From contig NZ_LLXZ01000215.1 in assembly GCF_001440395.1 (NCBI RefSeq), positions 62,001-126,000 of the forward strand: DNA of 64,000 bases. The letters are read 5' to 3'. The notes under the pieces are model-generated. The model did no database searches. It was not told the origin of the DNA and saw nothing but the letters and a program-made list of their open reading frames with translations. Position 1 is the first letter of the stretch, and each line of letters begins with the position of its first letter. The position numbers and the translations under genes were made by a program. The stretch comes from Bradyrhizobium jicamae (GTDB lineage Bacteria; Pseudomonadota; Alphaproteobacteria; Rhizobiales; Xanthobacteraceae). Positions 27,143-34,928 of the stretch are shown here, piece by piece.

Positions 27143-28444
27143 ATGAAAATTCTCAAACGTATTGGCCTCATCCTGCTCTGGCTCGCCGGAGCTGTCTTCG
27201 TTTTCGCCGCAGCCAACAAGAACGATCCCTATTTGATTTCCCTGCGTGGGTCCGGGAACATCGTTCTAGCGGTGGCGAGCGTCATCGTTGCCGCGATCCT
27301 TTTCCGTCGCGGTTACTGGAGGAGGGGTATCGCGGGGAAGGCACTCTTTCTGCTGTGGTGTCTGCCATCGCTATCGATGCTCGGTGCACATGCTTCGTTT
27401 GAATGGCGCAAGCAGCGGGTTCTCCAAGTTGATGCCGCGCAGACAAGAAGCCTTGGGCGCCACTTTATCGTTGGATACTCATCATTTGCCGAAGTGGCCG
27501 TTCTGGCCGAGAAGGGCCTGATCGCCGGCGTCTACATCACCAGGCACAACGTCGTGGGATCTACGGCAGCCCGTCTGAAGGAAGAGATCGCGGCGCTGCA
27601 GGAGAAGCGGCGCGCTGCCAGCCTGCCACCCCTGATCGTTGCGGCCGACCAGGAAGGCGGCATCGTCTCGCATCTGGCGCCGCCCTTGACCAAGTTGCCA
27701 GCGCTATCGACGCTTGCGGATCTTGCACCGGAAGTTCGCGCCGAGAAGGCGCAGGCGTTCGGACGTATTCACGGGCAGGAGTTGGCGGCGCTCGGCGTCA
27801 ACCTCAACTTTGCGCCGGTGCTGGATTTGCGGCCCGAAGCGAAGCGCAACCGATTCGACTTCAACACGCTGATCGGCCGCCGCGCGATCTCCGACGATCC
27901 GGCGATCGTCGCTGATATCGCGCAAGCTTATGTGAGCGGCCTCGAAGCGTCCGGCGTTGGAGCAACCGTCAAGCATTTTCCGGGGCTCGGCCGCGTACGG
28001 ACCGATACCCATCATTTCAGCGCCGACCTCGATACGCCGCTCGACGAACTCGAGGCGTCGGACTGGATCCCGTTCAGGAAGGTGCTGGCCGGCTCGAAAG
28101 CGCAACTGATGATCGGGCATGTGGCGCTGACCTCCGTCGATCCGGACCGTCCCGCGTCGCATTCCAAGCGGGTCGTCGACGGCATCATTCGCAACAAGTG
28201 GAACCATCAAGGCGTCGTCATAACCGACGACCTCGTGATGGGGGCGATCTACCAACGCAATGTCTGCACGGCGGTGGTCGAAGCGCTCAATGCCGGTGTT
28301 GATCTCCTGCTGGTCGCGTTCGACGGGTCGCAATTTTACCGCATCTTCACCTGCGCCATGGCGGCCTCGGCCGCGGGAAGGCTCGATGCGGCCATGCTGC
28401 GCGATAGTGAGACGCGGTTGAAGGCGGCTTTCCCGGTGGACTGA
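27143..28444 (+). CDS. Glycoside hydrolase family 3 protein, membrane-anchored NagZ-like
   Basis: 433 residues. Three hydrophobic segments occupy residues 1-90, so the enzyme is membrane-tethered. The GH3 barrel follows: VAADQEGGIVSHL, NLNFAPVLDL, KHFPGLGRVRTDTHH and the nucleophile Asp in VVITDDLVMGAI. NagZ enzymes remove N-acetylglucosamine from muropeptides in the cytosol and have no such anchor. The His in the DTHH loop could serve as the general acid. Substrate could be peptidoglycan fragments or glucans; the OpgC gene beyond it leans toward envelope polysaccharide. Confidence 0.85.
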   Translation: MKILKRIGLILLWLAGAVFVFAAANKNDPYLISLRGSGNIVLAVASVIVAAILFRRGYWRRGIAGKALFLLWCLPSLSMLGAHASFEWRKQRVLQVDAAQTRSLGRHFIVGYSSFAEVAVLAEKGLIAGVYITRHNVVGSTAARLKEEIAALQEKRRAASLPPLIVAADQEGGIVSHLAPPLTKLPALSTLADLAPEVRAEKAQAFGRIHGQELAALGVNLNFAPVLDLRPEAKRNRFDFNTLIGRRAISDDPAIVADIAQAYVSGLEASGVGATVKHFPGLGRVRTDTHHFSADLDTPLDELEASDWIPFRKVLAGSKAQLMIGHVALTSVDPDRPASHSKRVVDGIIRNKWNHQGVVITDDLVMGAIYQRNVCTAVVEALNAGVDLLLVAFDGSQFYRIFTCAMAASAAGRLDAAMLRDSETRLKAAFPVD

Positions 28445-28475
28445 GGGCGACACGTGGAGAGCAGGCCGGCCCGAA

Positions 28476-29663
28476 CTACTTCGCGAATCGGCCTTCCTCC
28501 GATAGTCGCGTCATTGCCTGAGCTCGAAATGCCGGCTTTTGATCCTGCCGCTTGGACCACGACACATAATATGCCACGCCCGTCATGATTGAAATTCCGG
28601 CGAAGCTGACCAGGATTTGCATCAGAAGCGAATCCGGGCCCGTGATCAGGACGAGGTGCCCGGCAAACGAAAGAAACACACCGGCGCAGAACACCGCCAG
28701 CCATTCCTGACCGCATGTGATGATCGGCTGCAACGCGGGCCATCGGAATCCGGACCAGTCCCGCGGCACCATATAGGCAAAGAGGAAAGCCAGCGCGAGG
28801 AAGTGAATCACCCTGTGCGGGGCGAGGTTGTCCTTGTCATCCGGCAGAAGGACGTGGCGCAGAAGGTCCGGGATAAGACCGGCCTGAGGAAACTTCGCCG
28901 CCACCGTTAGCACTAACGCAAGGAGCAGATACAGCCACGCAGCCGCGCGCAGGGCCGCGAACTCCTGAAGTGTACGCAGCATACGCATTTGATTCGCTCC
29001 GCTTAAGGCAAACCAGGCGCCGAGCACAAACAGGAGTTGCCAGCAGAACGGGTTGAGATACCATTTTCCATCAGGAAACGAAGACAGATTCCAGTCGAAC
29101 TGGCGAGCGGCCGCGTAGAGCCCGATCGACCCCGCCATCGTGACGTTCGGCCGGCGGACCAGACCGAGCAGAACGAGCGGGAAGATCGCCATCAACACGA
29201 TGAGCAGTTGAAGCACATCGAGGTTGAGCGGCTTGGCCTGCAGCAGCAGGCCATGAATCAGCGTCCGGATCGTATGGTCGACGATTCCCGTGACGTTGAA
29301 ATCGCCGATGAGTTCGGATGCCCGAGACTTGCGCGCGACATATCCGATCAGATCGATATAGATCACGAACAGGACGATATACGCGGCGTAGAGCTGCCAC
29401 AGTCGCTTGAAGATGCGGGTAGCCGTCACGATGAAGCCGCGCTCCAGCATCATCCTTCCATAGAGGACCGCGGCAGTGTAGCCGCCGACGAACACGAACA
29501 GGTCAGTAGCGCCGCTGAAGCCGAAATTGCGCATGGTCAGCAGGCTGACCGCATTGTGGGGGACGTGATCCAGAAAAAGAAACCAGGCCGCGATACCAAG
29601 CAGCAGACAGAGCCGGAGATCGCCGTCGCGCGCAGCGAGCTCAGTCTTCATTGACGGAGGCAT
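28476..29663 (-). CDS. OpgC family protein (glucan succinyltransferase-like)
   Basis: 395 residues with about ten membrane helices. Characteristic OpgC segments are near the start (FLDHVPHNAVSLLTMRNFGF), in FVFVGGYTAAVLYGR, and in the middle (NPFCWQLLFVLGAW). OpgC adds succinyl groups to periplasmic or cyclic glucans in the inner membrane. The start is uncertain: ATG at 29663 or four codons later at 29651. It converges on the GH3 gene with a 31-base gap. Confidence 0.88.
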   Translation of the reverse strand: MPPSMKTELAARDGDLRLCLLLGIAAWFLFLDHVPHNAVSLLTMRNFGFSGATDLFVFVGGYTAAVLYGRMMLERGFIVTATRIFKRLWQLYAAYIVLFVIYIDLIGYVARKSRASELIGDFNVTGIVDHTIRTLIHGLLLQAKPLNLDVLQLLIVLMAIFPLVLLGLVRRPNVTMAGSIGLYAAARQFDWNLSSFPDGKWYLNPFCWQLLFVLGAWFALSGANQMRMLRTLQEFAALRAAAWLYLLLALVLTVAAKFPQAGLIPDLLRHVLLPDDKDNLAPHRVIHFLALAFLFAYMVPRDWSGFRWPALQPIITCGQEWLAVFCAGVFLSFAGHLVLITGPDSLLMQILVSFAGISIMTGVAYYVSWSKRQDQKPAFRAQAMTRLSEEGRFAK

Positions 29664-29819
29664 TGTGAATCAAGAACTTTGCAAGTCGGAGGAATCGAAT
29701 CGCGACAATAGCGCGACTGTCCGCACAGTCGGAATAGACTTTGCGTGAAGAATATTTAAGCAAGGCCTCGGCGATTGAAGCGGCTCAACGATCACAATGT
29801 TTTGACGGAATAGCGAAGC

Positions 29820-30095
29820 TCAGGCGCGCTCATGCTTGCGCAAGTCGCGGAGATGATCGAAATGGCTGGCTTGCAGATCGGCGCCGGTCGCAGCGATGTC
29901 GGGCAGGGACGCCTCGCTGAGAATCTCGGCGGTGATGTCCTCGACCGAGCAATCGGCGATTTCATGAACGAAGCTGATATTCCTGTACTCACCCGAAGCG
30001 ACCCGGGAAATGACCTCGCGCCTGGTGATTTCCGGATCGACAATGGCCTCGCGGCCGCGTCGGCCGTAGTCGATCATCACGACGAAATACTGCAT
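29820..30095 (-). CDS. Small protein of unknown function under the S24-repressor-type operator
   Basis: 91 residues, soluble, acidic in the second half. It begins MQYFVVMIDYGRRGREAI and has the segment RREVISRVASGEYRNISFV. I recognise no domain; such proteins recur beside phage-like regulators in Bradyrhizobium. It has a good promoter (TTGACA, 17 bases, AATACT; 30166 to 30138 on the minus strand) with a palindromic operator in the spacer, so it is probably repressed by the S24 protein encoded next to it on the same strand. Confidence 0.6.
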   Translation of the reverse strand: MQYFVVMIDYGRRGREAIVDPEITRREVISRVASGEYRNISFVHEIADCSVEDITAEILSEASLPDIAATGADLQASHFDHLRDLRKHERA

Positions 30096-30137
30096 GCTGG
30101 CAATCTGACCTCAATCCGCCCCCTGAAATCGACGGGT

Positions 30138-30166
30138 AGTATTTCTGAAAATCAGAAGTTTGTCAA
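30138..30166 (-). promoter_or_regulatory. Promoter of the 91-aa gene
   Basis: On the minus strand TTGACA (30166-30161), a 17-base spacer, and AATACT (30143-30138). The -35 box is a perfect consensus. The spacer is filled by the operator at 30141-30159. The 5' untranslated leader to the ATG at 30095 would be about 35 bases. Confidence 0.6.
30141..30159. promoter_or_regulatory. Operator-like palindrome, copy 1
   Basis: ATTTCTGA-AAA-TCAGAAGT: two 8-base half-sites matching at 7 of 8 positions with a 3-base centre. The same 19-base design recurs at 30935-30953, 30968-30986 and 44189-44207, which supports one shared DNA-binding protein, most likely the adjacent S24 repressor. Confidence 0.65.
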
Positions 30167-30171
30167 GGCGA

Positions 30172-30190
30172 AATTCGGAAAAGCAGAAAT
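30172..30190. promoter_or_regulatory. Operator-like palindrome, weak copy
   Basis: AATTCGGA-AAA-GCAGAAAT, a degenerate copy of the 19-base site, centred 31 bases (about three helical turns) from copy 1, upstream of the -35 box. It suits cooperative binding of two dimers. Confidence 0.45.
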
Positions 30191-30262
30191 TGTGCCGCCG
30201 CCGACGAGGCGATGGCAGCTCCGCCAATATCGCTTTGATCCGGAAATCGCGAGCCGTGGTGG

Positions 30263-30901
30263 CTATTTCTCCGACGTACGGCCACCCGTCGTCCTTGCCG
30301 CCTTGCGTGCCCGGGCGGCTGCCTTGTTACGCAATCGCTCGATCTGCCCCCGGGGCAGCGTGACGCAGATCTCGCCGATCCACTCAAGCTTGACGCCGGT
30401 GATCGGCTTGGCATTGAAACTCGTGAGGTTGACCGAGGTCGGGGATTTTCCGCGCTCGATCGTCTTCAGATAGCGCTCACCCGTCTTCAGGCGAACGGCG
30501 GCTTCCTCGCCGTAAAAGCTCGACAGCGGGTGGCGCTGCTCGCGATAGACCACGATAATATCGCCATTCTCGTACTTCGGCAGCATGGAATCGCCTGATA
30601 CCTCGAAGGCGATGGTTTCTTCGGCGATCGGGAAGGGTAGCTTTACCTCGCCGAGGCCTTCCGGCGGCACCTGTTCGTGTTCCGGTTCGATCGAGGCGCC
30701 GGCGCCGACCCGGCCCATGATCGGCACCGAGTTCAGTTCGAGATACTCCATGATAGGGGCGATTTCAGAGGCCTTGATCAGGCGTATCCCGGACAGGATC
30801 TCGGAAACCGCGCCAGGACGAACGCCCATCGCGGCCGCCAGCCCGCCCTTGGTCTTGCCCGGCTTTTCCAGGCCCCGCTCGATCAATCTGACGTCCAGCA
30901 T
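30263..30901 (-). CDS. Phage-type repressor: HTH plus S24 (LexA-like) peptidase domain
   Basis: 212 residues from the ATG at 30901 (an in-frame ATG 30 bases upstream, at 30931, is disfavoured because it lies inside the -10 and operator region). N-terminal HTH: KGGLAAAMGVRPGAVSEILSG (about residues 18-38). A linker with a cleavage-type site (IMGRVGAGA) follows. The peptidase S24 domain has catalytic Ser in GDSMLP and Lys in AAVRLKTGERYLK. Such proteins bind operators as dimers and cleave themselves when RecA filaments form, linking their genes to DNA damage. Three operator-like sites lie between it and the divergent GcrA-like gene, and its own promoter overlaps two of them, indicating autoregulation. 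Confidence 0.92.
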   Translation of the reverse strand: MLDVRLIERGLEKPGKTKGGLAAAMGVRPGAVSEILSGIRLIKASEIAPIMEYLELNSVPIMGRVGAGASIEPEHEQVPPEGLGEVKLPFPIAEETIAFEVSGDSMLPKYENGDIIVVYREQRHPLSSFYGEEAAVRLKTGERYLKTIERGKSPTSVNLTSFNAKPITGVKLEWIGEICVTLPRGQIERLRNKAAARARKAARTTGGRTSEK

Positions 30902-30909
30902 GGTCGAAT

Positions 30910-30928
30910 CCTTCCGAATTTCAGGAAT
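30910..30928. promoter_or_regulatory. Operator-like palindrome nearest the repressor gene
   Basis: CCTTCCGA-ATT-TCAGGAAT, a degenerate copy of the 19-base palindrome, centred 25 bases from the next site. It lies over the -10 region and start of the repressor transcript, so occupancy would shut the repressor promoter. Confidence 0.45.
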
Positions 30929-30956
30929 CATAGCAGTTCCGATTATCCGAAATCAA
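30927..30956 (-). promoter_or_regulatory. Promoter of the repressor gene
   Basis: On the minus strand TTGATT (30956-30951), an 18-base spacer and TATGAT (30932-30927). The spacer is occupied by the operator at 30935-30953 and the -10 abuts the one at 30910-30928, the arrangement of an autoregulated phage repressor promoter. Confidence 0.55.
30935..30953. promoter_or_regulatory. Operator-like palindrome, middle copy
   Basis: AGTTCCGA-TTA-TCCGAAAT. Half-sites agree at 6 of 8 positions. It sits in the spacer of the repressor promoter and 33 bases (centre to centre) from the copy at 30968-30986. Confidence 0.6.
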
Positions 30957-30958
30957 GC

Positions 30959-30988
30959 TTGACTTGCATTTCGGAATATCAGAAATTA
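30959..30988 (+). promoter_or_regulatory. Promoter of the GcrA-like gene
   Basis: TTGACT (30959-30964) is a good -35 box; the best -10 candidates (AAATTA or ATTACT, 30983-30990) are weak and slightly far. The operator at 30968-30986 fills the spacer, as at the 91-aa gene promoter, so repression by steric exclusion is likely. Confidence 0.45.
30968..30986. promoter_or_regulatory. Operator-like palindrome, copy nearest the GcrA-like gene
   Basis: ATTTCGGA-ATA-TCAGAAAT, half-sites matching at 7 of 8. It is 17 of 19 bases identical or better when aligned with the distant copy at 44189-44207. Confidence 0.7.
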
Positions 30989-31032
30989 CTCGCCGGCGTC
31001 GGGCGGCGTTGACAAGAGCAAGGATAACAAAA

Positions 31033-31734
31033 ATGGAACTGTCGAACTGGGCGCCCGAGCACTCGGACGCGCTGCGGGAATTTATTGCCAAAGGCTTGAG
31101 CTTTTCGGAGGCCGCGCAGGCGATCAACTCACGATTCAATACGTCCTATTCTCGCAATGCTGCGCTCGGGCGCGCCAGGCGGCTTGGGCTGGGGGCGGAT
31201 GATCGTCGGCAGCCGTCGATGCCCGCCCAACCGGCAGATCTGCGCGACATCGCAGTGCCTCGTGCCAGCGATTCCAGGACGTCTACGCTCATCTGGCCGG
31301 TGCCGCTGTTCAAGGAGGTCAAGCCGCTCAAGCTGCGCTGCGTAGAGATCGAGCCGCGGCACCTCTCAGTGATCGAGCTGGAGAGGGAGGACTGCCGCTA
31401 CCCGTACGGCGGCGACGAAGAGAACGAGGCCATCACTTTCTGCGGTCATCCGCGCCGCCCGGGTTCGGCTTACTGCACGCCGCATTTTCATTTGAGCAGG
31501 AATCCGGTGGTGCCAGCCGAACGCGCGGTGAGTTCCGTCGCGCTGCGGGTGGTTCGAGGCGGCATGAAGAATGCTGATGTCACTGATGTAGCCGACCGGC
31601 TGAAGCGGCTGCCGCGCCGACATCGGATCGCACATCTGCGCGCGCTGATCGGGCTTGAGCCGGAGGGCGGCGACATCAGGCACAAACTGTCCGAATTACT
31701 AAGCGACGAGATATCGGACGCGCCAATCGAATAG
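31033..31734 (+). CDS. GcrA-like regulator (accessory, phage-type)
   Basis: 233 residues from the ATG at 31033 (AAGGA upstream). Residues 1-55 match the GcrA N-terminal HTH layout: W-x-x-E in NWAPEHSDALREFIAKGLSF and a GRARRLGLG helix end. The C-terminal half carries the Cys/His region typical of GcrA (CRYPYGG, then TFCGHPRRPGSAYC and H). True cell-cycle GcrA is about 170 residues; this one is longer, with a 70-residue tail. GcrA proteins bind sigma70 and methylated GANTC sites to activate transcription. Divergent from the S24 repressor and controlled by its operators, this copy is probably an activator of a phage-like or SOS-type gene set (inference). Confidence 0.75.
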   Translation: MELSNWAPEHSDALREFIAKGLSFSEAAQAINSRFNTSYSRNAALGRARRLGLGADDRRQPSMPAQPADLRDIAVPRASDSRTSTLIWPVPLFKEVKPLKLRCVEIEPRHLSVIELEREDCRYPYGGDEENEAITFCGHPRRPGSAYCTPHFHLSRNPVVPAERAVSSVALRVVRGGMKNADVTDVADRLKRLPRRHRIAHLRALIGLEPEGGDIRHKLSELLSDEISDAPIE

Positions 31735-31781
31735 ACCTTCCGGTCAAGCCCGAATTCCACTGCTTTCAAGGAGTCCATCAG

Positions 31782-32357
31782 ATGCCGAGAGCCAAACGCC
31801 GAAAGCCGTACGATCCCGCCAAGGTGCATGACCGGAGGCCCCGCGACTTGCTACGCAACGTGGAAGTTGCGACCGTCGAGGTCGATAATCCCCTGGCGCT
31901 AGAGCCGGGCGAGAAGATCGTTGCCCTGCGTTCGATCCGCAACGATCCACTCGCTCGCCTGCATTCCCATCGTCAGATCGATGAGGCCCAGTTTCAGGCG
32001 GGCAGGGCGTTCCAGAGCGATTGGGAGAAGGCCGAGCGCGGACCACGCGCGGTCGATCCTAGCAGGGACTATGTGGATGGAGGGCAGCGGCGCGAACCGA
32101 TCACCGAGGGCCAGCGCAAGGCGGTACTGCGGTTGAACCGGGCCGAGCGCGAACTTGGCGCGGATGGTTCGGCGTTGGTGCACGACGTTCTGGTCCACGG
32201 ATTGACCATGGAGCAGGTCGGCCAGCGGAGGGGTCTGCATACCGGGCGCTGGAAAGACTACTTTTCAAAGCGATTCCGCGAGTGCCTCGACCGGCTGGCG
32301 CTGTTGTACGGGTTCGCGACGGAGCATCCCGTTCCCGTCAGAAGCCTCCAGCGCTGA
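31782..32357 (+). CDS. DUF6456-like protein
   Basis: 191 residues, very basic N-terminus (PRAKRRKPYDPAK). The middle has NDPLARLHSHRQIDEAQFQAG and a tail with LVHGLTMEQVGQRRGL and FRECLDRLALLYG. This is the shape of the alphaproteobacterial DUF6456 domain, which carries a C-terminal helix-turn-helix-like region resembling a sigma-4 or replication-type HTH. It follows the GcrA-like gene by 47 bases and is probably in its operon. The 3' end overlaps the end of the convergent BamA gene by 20 bases. Function unknown; a DNA-binding partner of the GcrA-like protein is a guess. Confidence 0.65.
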   Translation: MPRAKRRKPYDPAKVHDRRPRDLLRNVEVATVEVDNPLALEPGEKIVALRSIRNDPLARLHSHRQIDEAQFQAGRAFQSDWEKAERGPRAVDPSRDYVDGGQRREPITEGQRKAVLRLNRAERELGADGSALVHDVLVHGLTMEQVGQRRGLHTGRWKDYFSKRFRECLDRLALLYGFATEHPVPVRSLQR

Positions 32358-34692
32358 ATCGCAGAGGTTGCACGACGTCGTAGGCCGCCTTGGTCAACGG
32401 TACGGCGTAGTCGACGGTGAGGTTGCCGAATGGCGAGGCCCAGGTCAGGCCGGCGCCGACCGACGAGCGCACGACGTTCTTGTTGGCAACCTGAAGCCCT
32501 GCCGTCGAGCCGCTGTAGCGGAATACGCTGCCGGCATCGACGAAGGCCGTGGCCCTGAGGCCGTATTCGTTGGGTATGCCGGGGATCGCGCTCTGCAATT
32601 CGGCGGTCGTTGCCCAATAGGCGCTGCCGCCGACATTATCCATCGTGGTGCCGGGCGTCAGGTCGCGCGGGCCAAATCCGTTCGGGGCAAAGCCGCGCAC
32701 CATGGTCGGGCCGCCGAAGAAATTGTTCATCAGCGGCACCTGCTGGCCACCCCAGCCGGTGACGTAGCCGCCCTGGGCGCGCACCATGCCGACCAGATCG
32801 CTGCTGAGCGATCTGTAGTAGCGCACGTCTTCCGTCGTCTTGAGGAATTTCACGTCGCCGCCAAGGCCCGCCAGATCCTGGCTGAGCTGCGACCTGATTC
32901 CACTGGTCGGGCTCTTTATGTTGTCGAGCGTGCTGTAGGTCGTCACGCTGCCGGGAGCGGAGACCCAGGTCGGACCGGCGGCCGCCGCCTCCCGGACGGC
33001 CAGCGAAGACGTCAGGCCTGAGCTGTTCGGCGATAGCGTGATGTCCTGATTGTAGATCGAGTAGCGCCACTGGACGCCGAGTTCCTCGGTAATGGGTGTA
33101 CCGAGCTGCAGTCTCGCACCGTAGGTGGTGCTGCCGTAGGACTGGTAGCTGCTGGCATCGGTTTGGCGGCCGAAGAGTTCGATTCCAGCCGCGACTTTTG
33201 TGCCGAGGAAATAAGGTTCGGACGCGGCCAGGTTGATCCCGCGCGCATATTGGCCGTAGGTGAAAACGGATTGCACGTTCGTGCCCGTGCCGTAGAAATT
33301 GCGCTCGCCCAGCTTGATCTCGACCAACGCGCCGTCGACGGTTGAGTAACCGCCGGCGATGTTGAAATCGCCGGTGGCCTGGTCAACCGCCTCGACGCCG
33401 AGGATGACATGATCCGGCGCCGAGCCCGGCCGGTTCGATATTTTCACCGTCTTGAAGTAGTTCAAGTTCTTCAGGCGCCGTTCGGCCCGGTCGATCAGCG
33501 TCTTGTTGTAAGGATCGCCTTCCGCGATATCGAATTCGCGCCGGATCACGTAGTCGCGGGTGCGCGTGTTGCCGCGAATTTCGATCCGTTCGACGTAGGC
33601 GCGAAGGCCTTGTTCGATCACGAAGGCAACGTCGATGCGTTGCGTGGCGGCATCGCGGGTGAGGCGAGCGGTCGCCTCGGCAAAGGGATAGCCGAGCTTT
33701 GCCATTTCGATGGCCAGAAGTTCGGTAGTCTTGTCCAGGGCATTGCCGTCGAATACCGCGCCCGCGCGGGCGGTGGGAAGGGCGCGAAGCTTGTCGCATT
33801 CCATGCCGGGAACGTTGCAGGTGACGGTGACGTCGCGGAAGCGATAGAGCGGGCCTTCGTCGATGGTGAAGTTCAGCGTGAAGCCCTTTGCCGCCGGGAC
33901 GTACTCGGCCTTGGCCGAGGGGATGCTGACATCGGCATAACCCTTGCTGCGGTAGTAACGCCGCAGCTGTTCCTGGTCCTGCGCGACACGGTCGGGATCG
34001 TAGACGTTACCGCCGGTCAGGAAACTCAGCATATGCGTGGCGGAGGTCTTGATCACCGCGCTGAGCTGCCGTTTGCCAAAAGCCTTGTTGCCGGTGAAAT
34101 CGATCTGCCGCACCGGAGTCTTGGCGCCCTCCGTTATGGCGTAGACGAGGTCGACCCGGCCGTTACCGCGGTCGATGATCTGCGGATCGACGCGGACCTC
34201 AGAACGGCCGGCACGCCGGTAGGCCTCGATGATACGGCCGACGTCGGACTGCACGGTAGCGCGCTGCAGCGAGCCGCGCGCCTTGGATTCGATGGCGGCG
34301 GCAAGGTCGGCGTCCTTGACCTTCTTGTTGCCTTCGAATGCGACGCGGTCGAGCACGGGTGCTTCGGACAGGCGCACCAGGAGCCGCTCGCCGGCGCGCT
34401 CGATGGAAACCTTTTCGAACAGTCCCGTTGCAATCAGCGCCTTCAGCGCCGTGTCACGCGCGGCCTCATCGAAACGCCCGTCGGGATTCGCCTTGAAGTA
34501 GGAGCGTACGGTCTCGGCATCGACGCGGCGGTTGCCTTCGACGATGATCGATCCTTGCGGTGGCGGCGCGATTTCGGCGACGACAGGTGTCGCGAAAGTC
34601 AATCCGAGGGCGCCGGCAATTCGACAAGCGACCAGTCCCGATCGGGACGATCGGTTGTGTTGCGTGATGCGTCTAATCGCTCTGATCCCCAC
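32338..34692 (-). CDS. BamA-like outer-membrane assembly protein (extra copy)
   Basis: About 784 residues from a GTG at 34692 (AGGAG upstream), which puts a signal peptide (SGLVACRIAGALGLTFATPVVA) at the front; no downstream ATG gives one. Five POTRA domains are predicted over about 45-400 (IIVEGNRRVDAETVRSYF begins POTRA1). The 16-strand barrel has the V-R-G-F motif (MVRGFAPNGFGPRD) and a C-terminal Phe. The usual bamA neighbours (rseP, skp, lpxD) are absent, so this is probably a second copy, as found in Bradyrhizobium. It would insert outer-membrane proteins, perhaps a special set. Confidence 0.9.
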   Translation of the reverse strand: MGIRAIRRITQHNRSSRSGLVACRIAGALGLTFATPVVAEIAPPPQGSIIVEGNRRVDAETVRSYFKANPDGRFDEAARDTALKALIATGLFEKVSIERAGERLLVRLSEAPVLDRVAFEGNKKVKDADLAAAIESKARGSLQRATVQSDVGRIIEAYRRAGRSEVRVDPQIIDRGNGRVDLVYAITEGAKTPVRQIDFTGNKAFGKRQLSAVIKTSATHMLSFLTGGNVYDPDRVAQDQEQLRRYYRSKGYADVSIPSAKAEYVPAAKGFTLNFTIDEGPLYRFRDVTVTCNVPGMECDKLRALPTARAGAVFDGNALDKTTELLAIEMAKLGYPFAEATARLTRDAATQRIDVAFVIEQGLRAYVERIEIRGNTRTRDYVIRREFDIAEGDPYNKTLIDRAERRLKNLNYFKTVKISNRPGSAPDHVILGVEAVDQATGDFNIAGGYSTVDGALVEIKLGERNFYGTGTNVQSVFTYGQYARGINLAASEPYFLGTKVAAGIELFGRQTDASSYQSYGSTTYGARLQLGTPITEELGVQWRYSIYNQDITLSPNSSGLTSSLAVREAAAAGPTWVSAPGSVTTYSTLDNIKSPTSGIRSQLSQDLAGLGGDVKFLKTTEDVRYYRSLSSDLVGMVRAQGGYVTGWGGQQVPLMNNFFGGPTMVRGFAPNGFGPRDLTPGTTMDNVGGSAYWATTAELQSAIPGIPNEYGLRATAFVDAGSVFRYSGSTAGLQVANKNVVRSSVGAGLTWASPFGNLTVDYAVPLTKAAYDVVQPLRFSAGGF

Positions 34693-34928
34693 GTCCCGCG
34701 GGGCTCCTGTTGATCGCCTGAGATCGAATTGCCCGCGCGGGGCAAAAAAATGTCTGGGATAAGGTGAGTTGCAGGCGAGTTTTTCGTGAGGTGCCACAAT
34801 TTCGACGTCTTTTGTTAAGGTCGATTTTCTCAGAATTGTCGCAATGCGCGCTTCATGCTTCCTCATCGAGAGCGCTTGGGCGCATGTGCCGGAACCTTGG
34901 CATGCGTCTGCGTTCGCAGGAGCATCAC

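Noticed and set aside
31033-31734. The essential cell-cycle gcrA gene
   Set aside because: Too long (233 residues), diverged Cys/His region, and placed under phage-type operators; more likely an accessory paralogue.
29820-32357. A complete prophage
   Set aside because: No integrase, terminase, capsid, lysis genes, tRNA or att-like direct repeats flank the repressor module; neighbours are OpgC and BamA genes.
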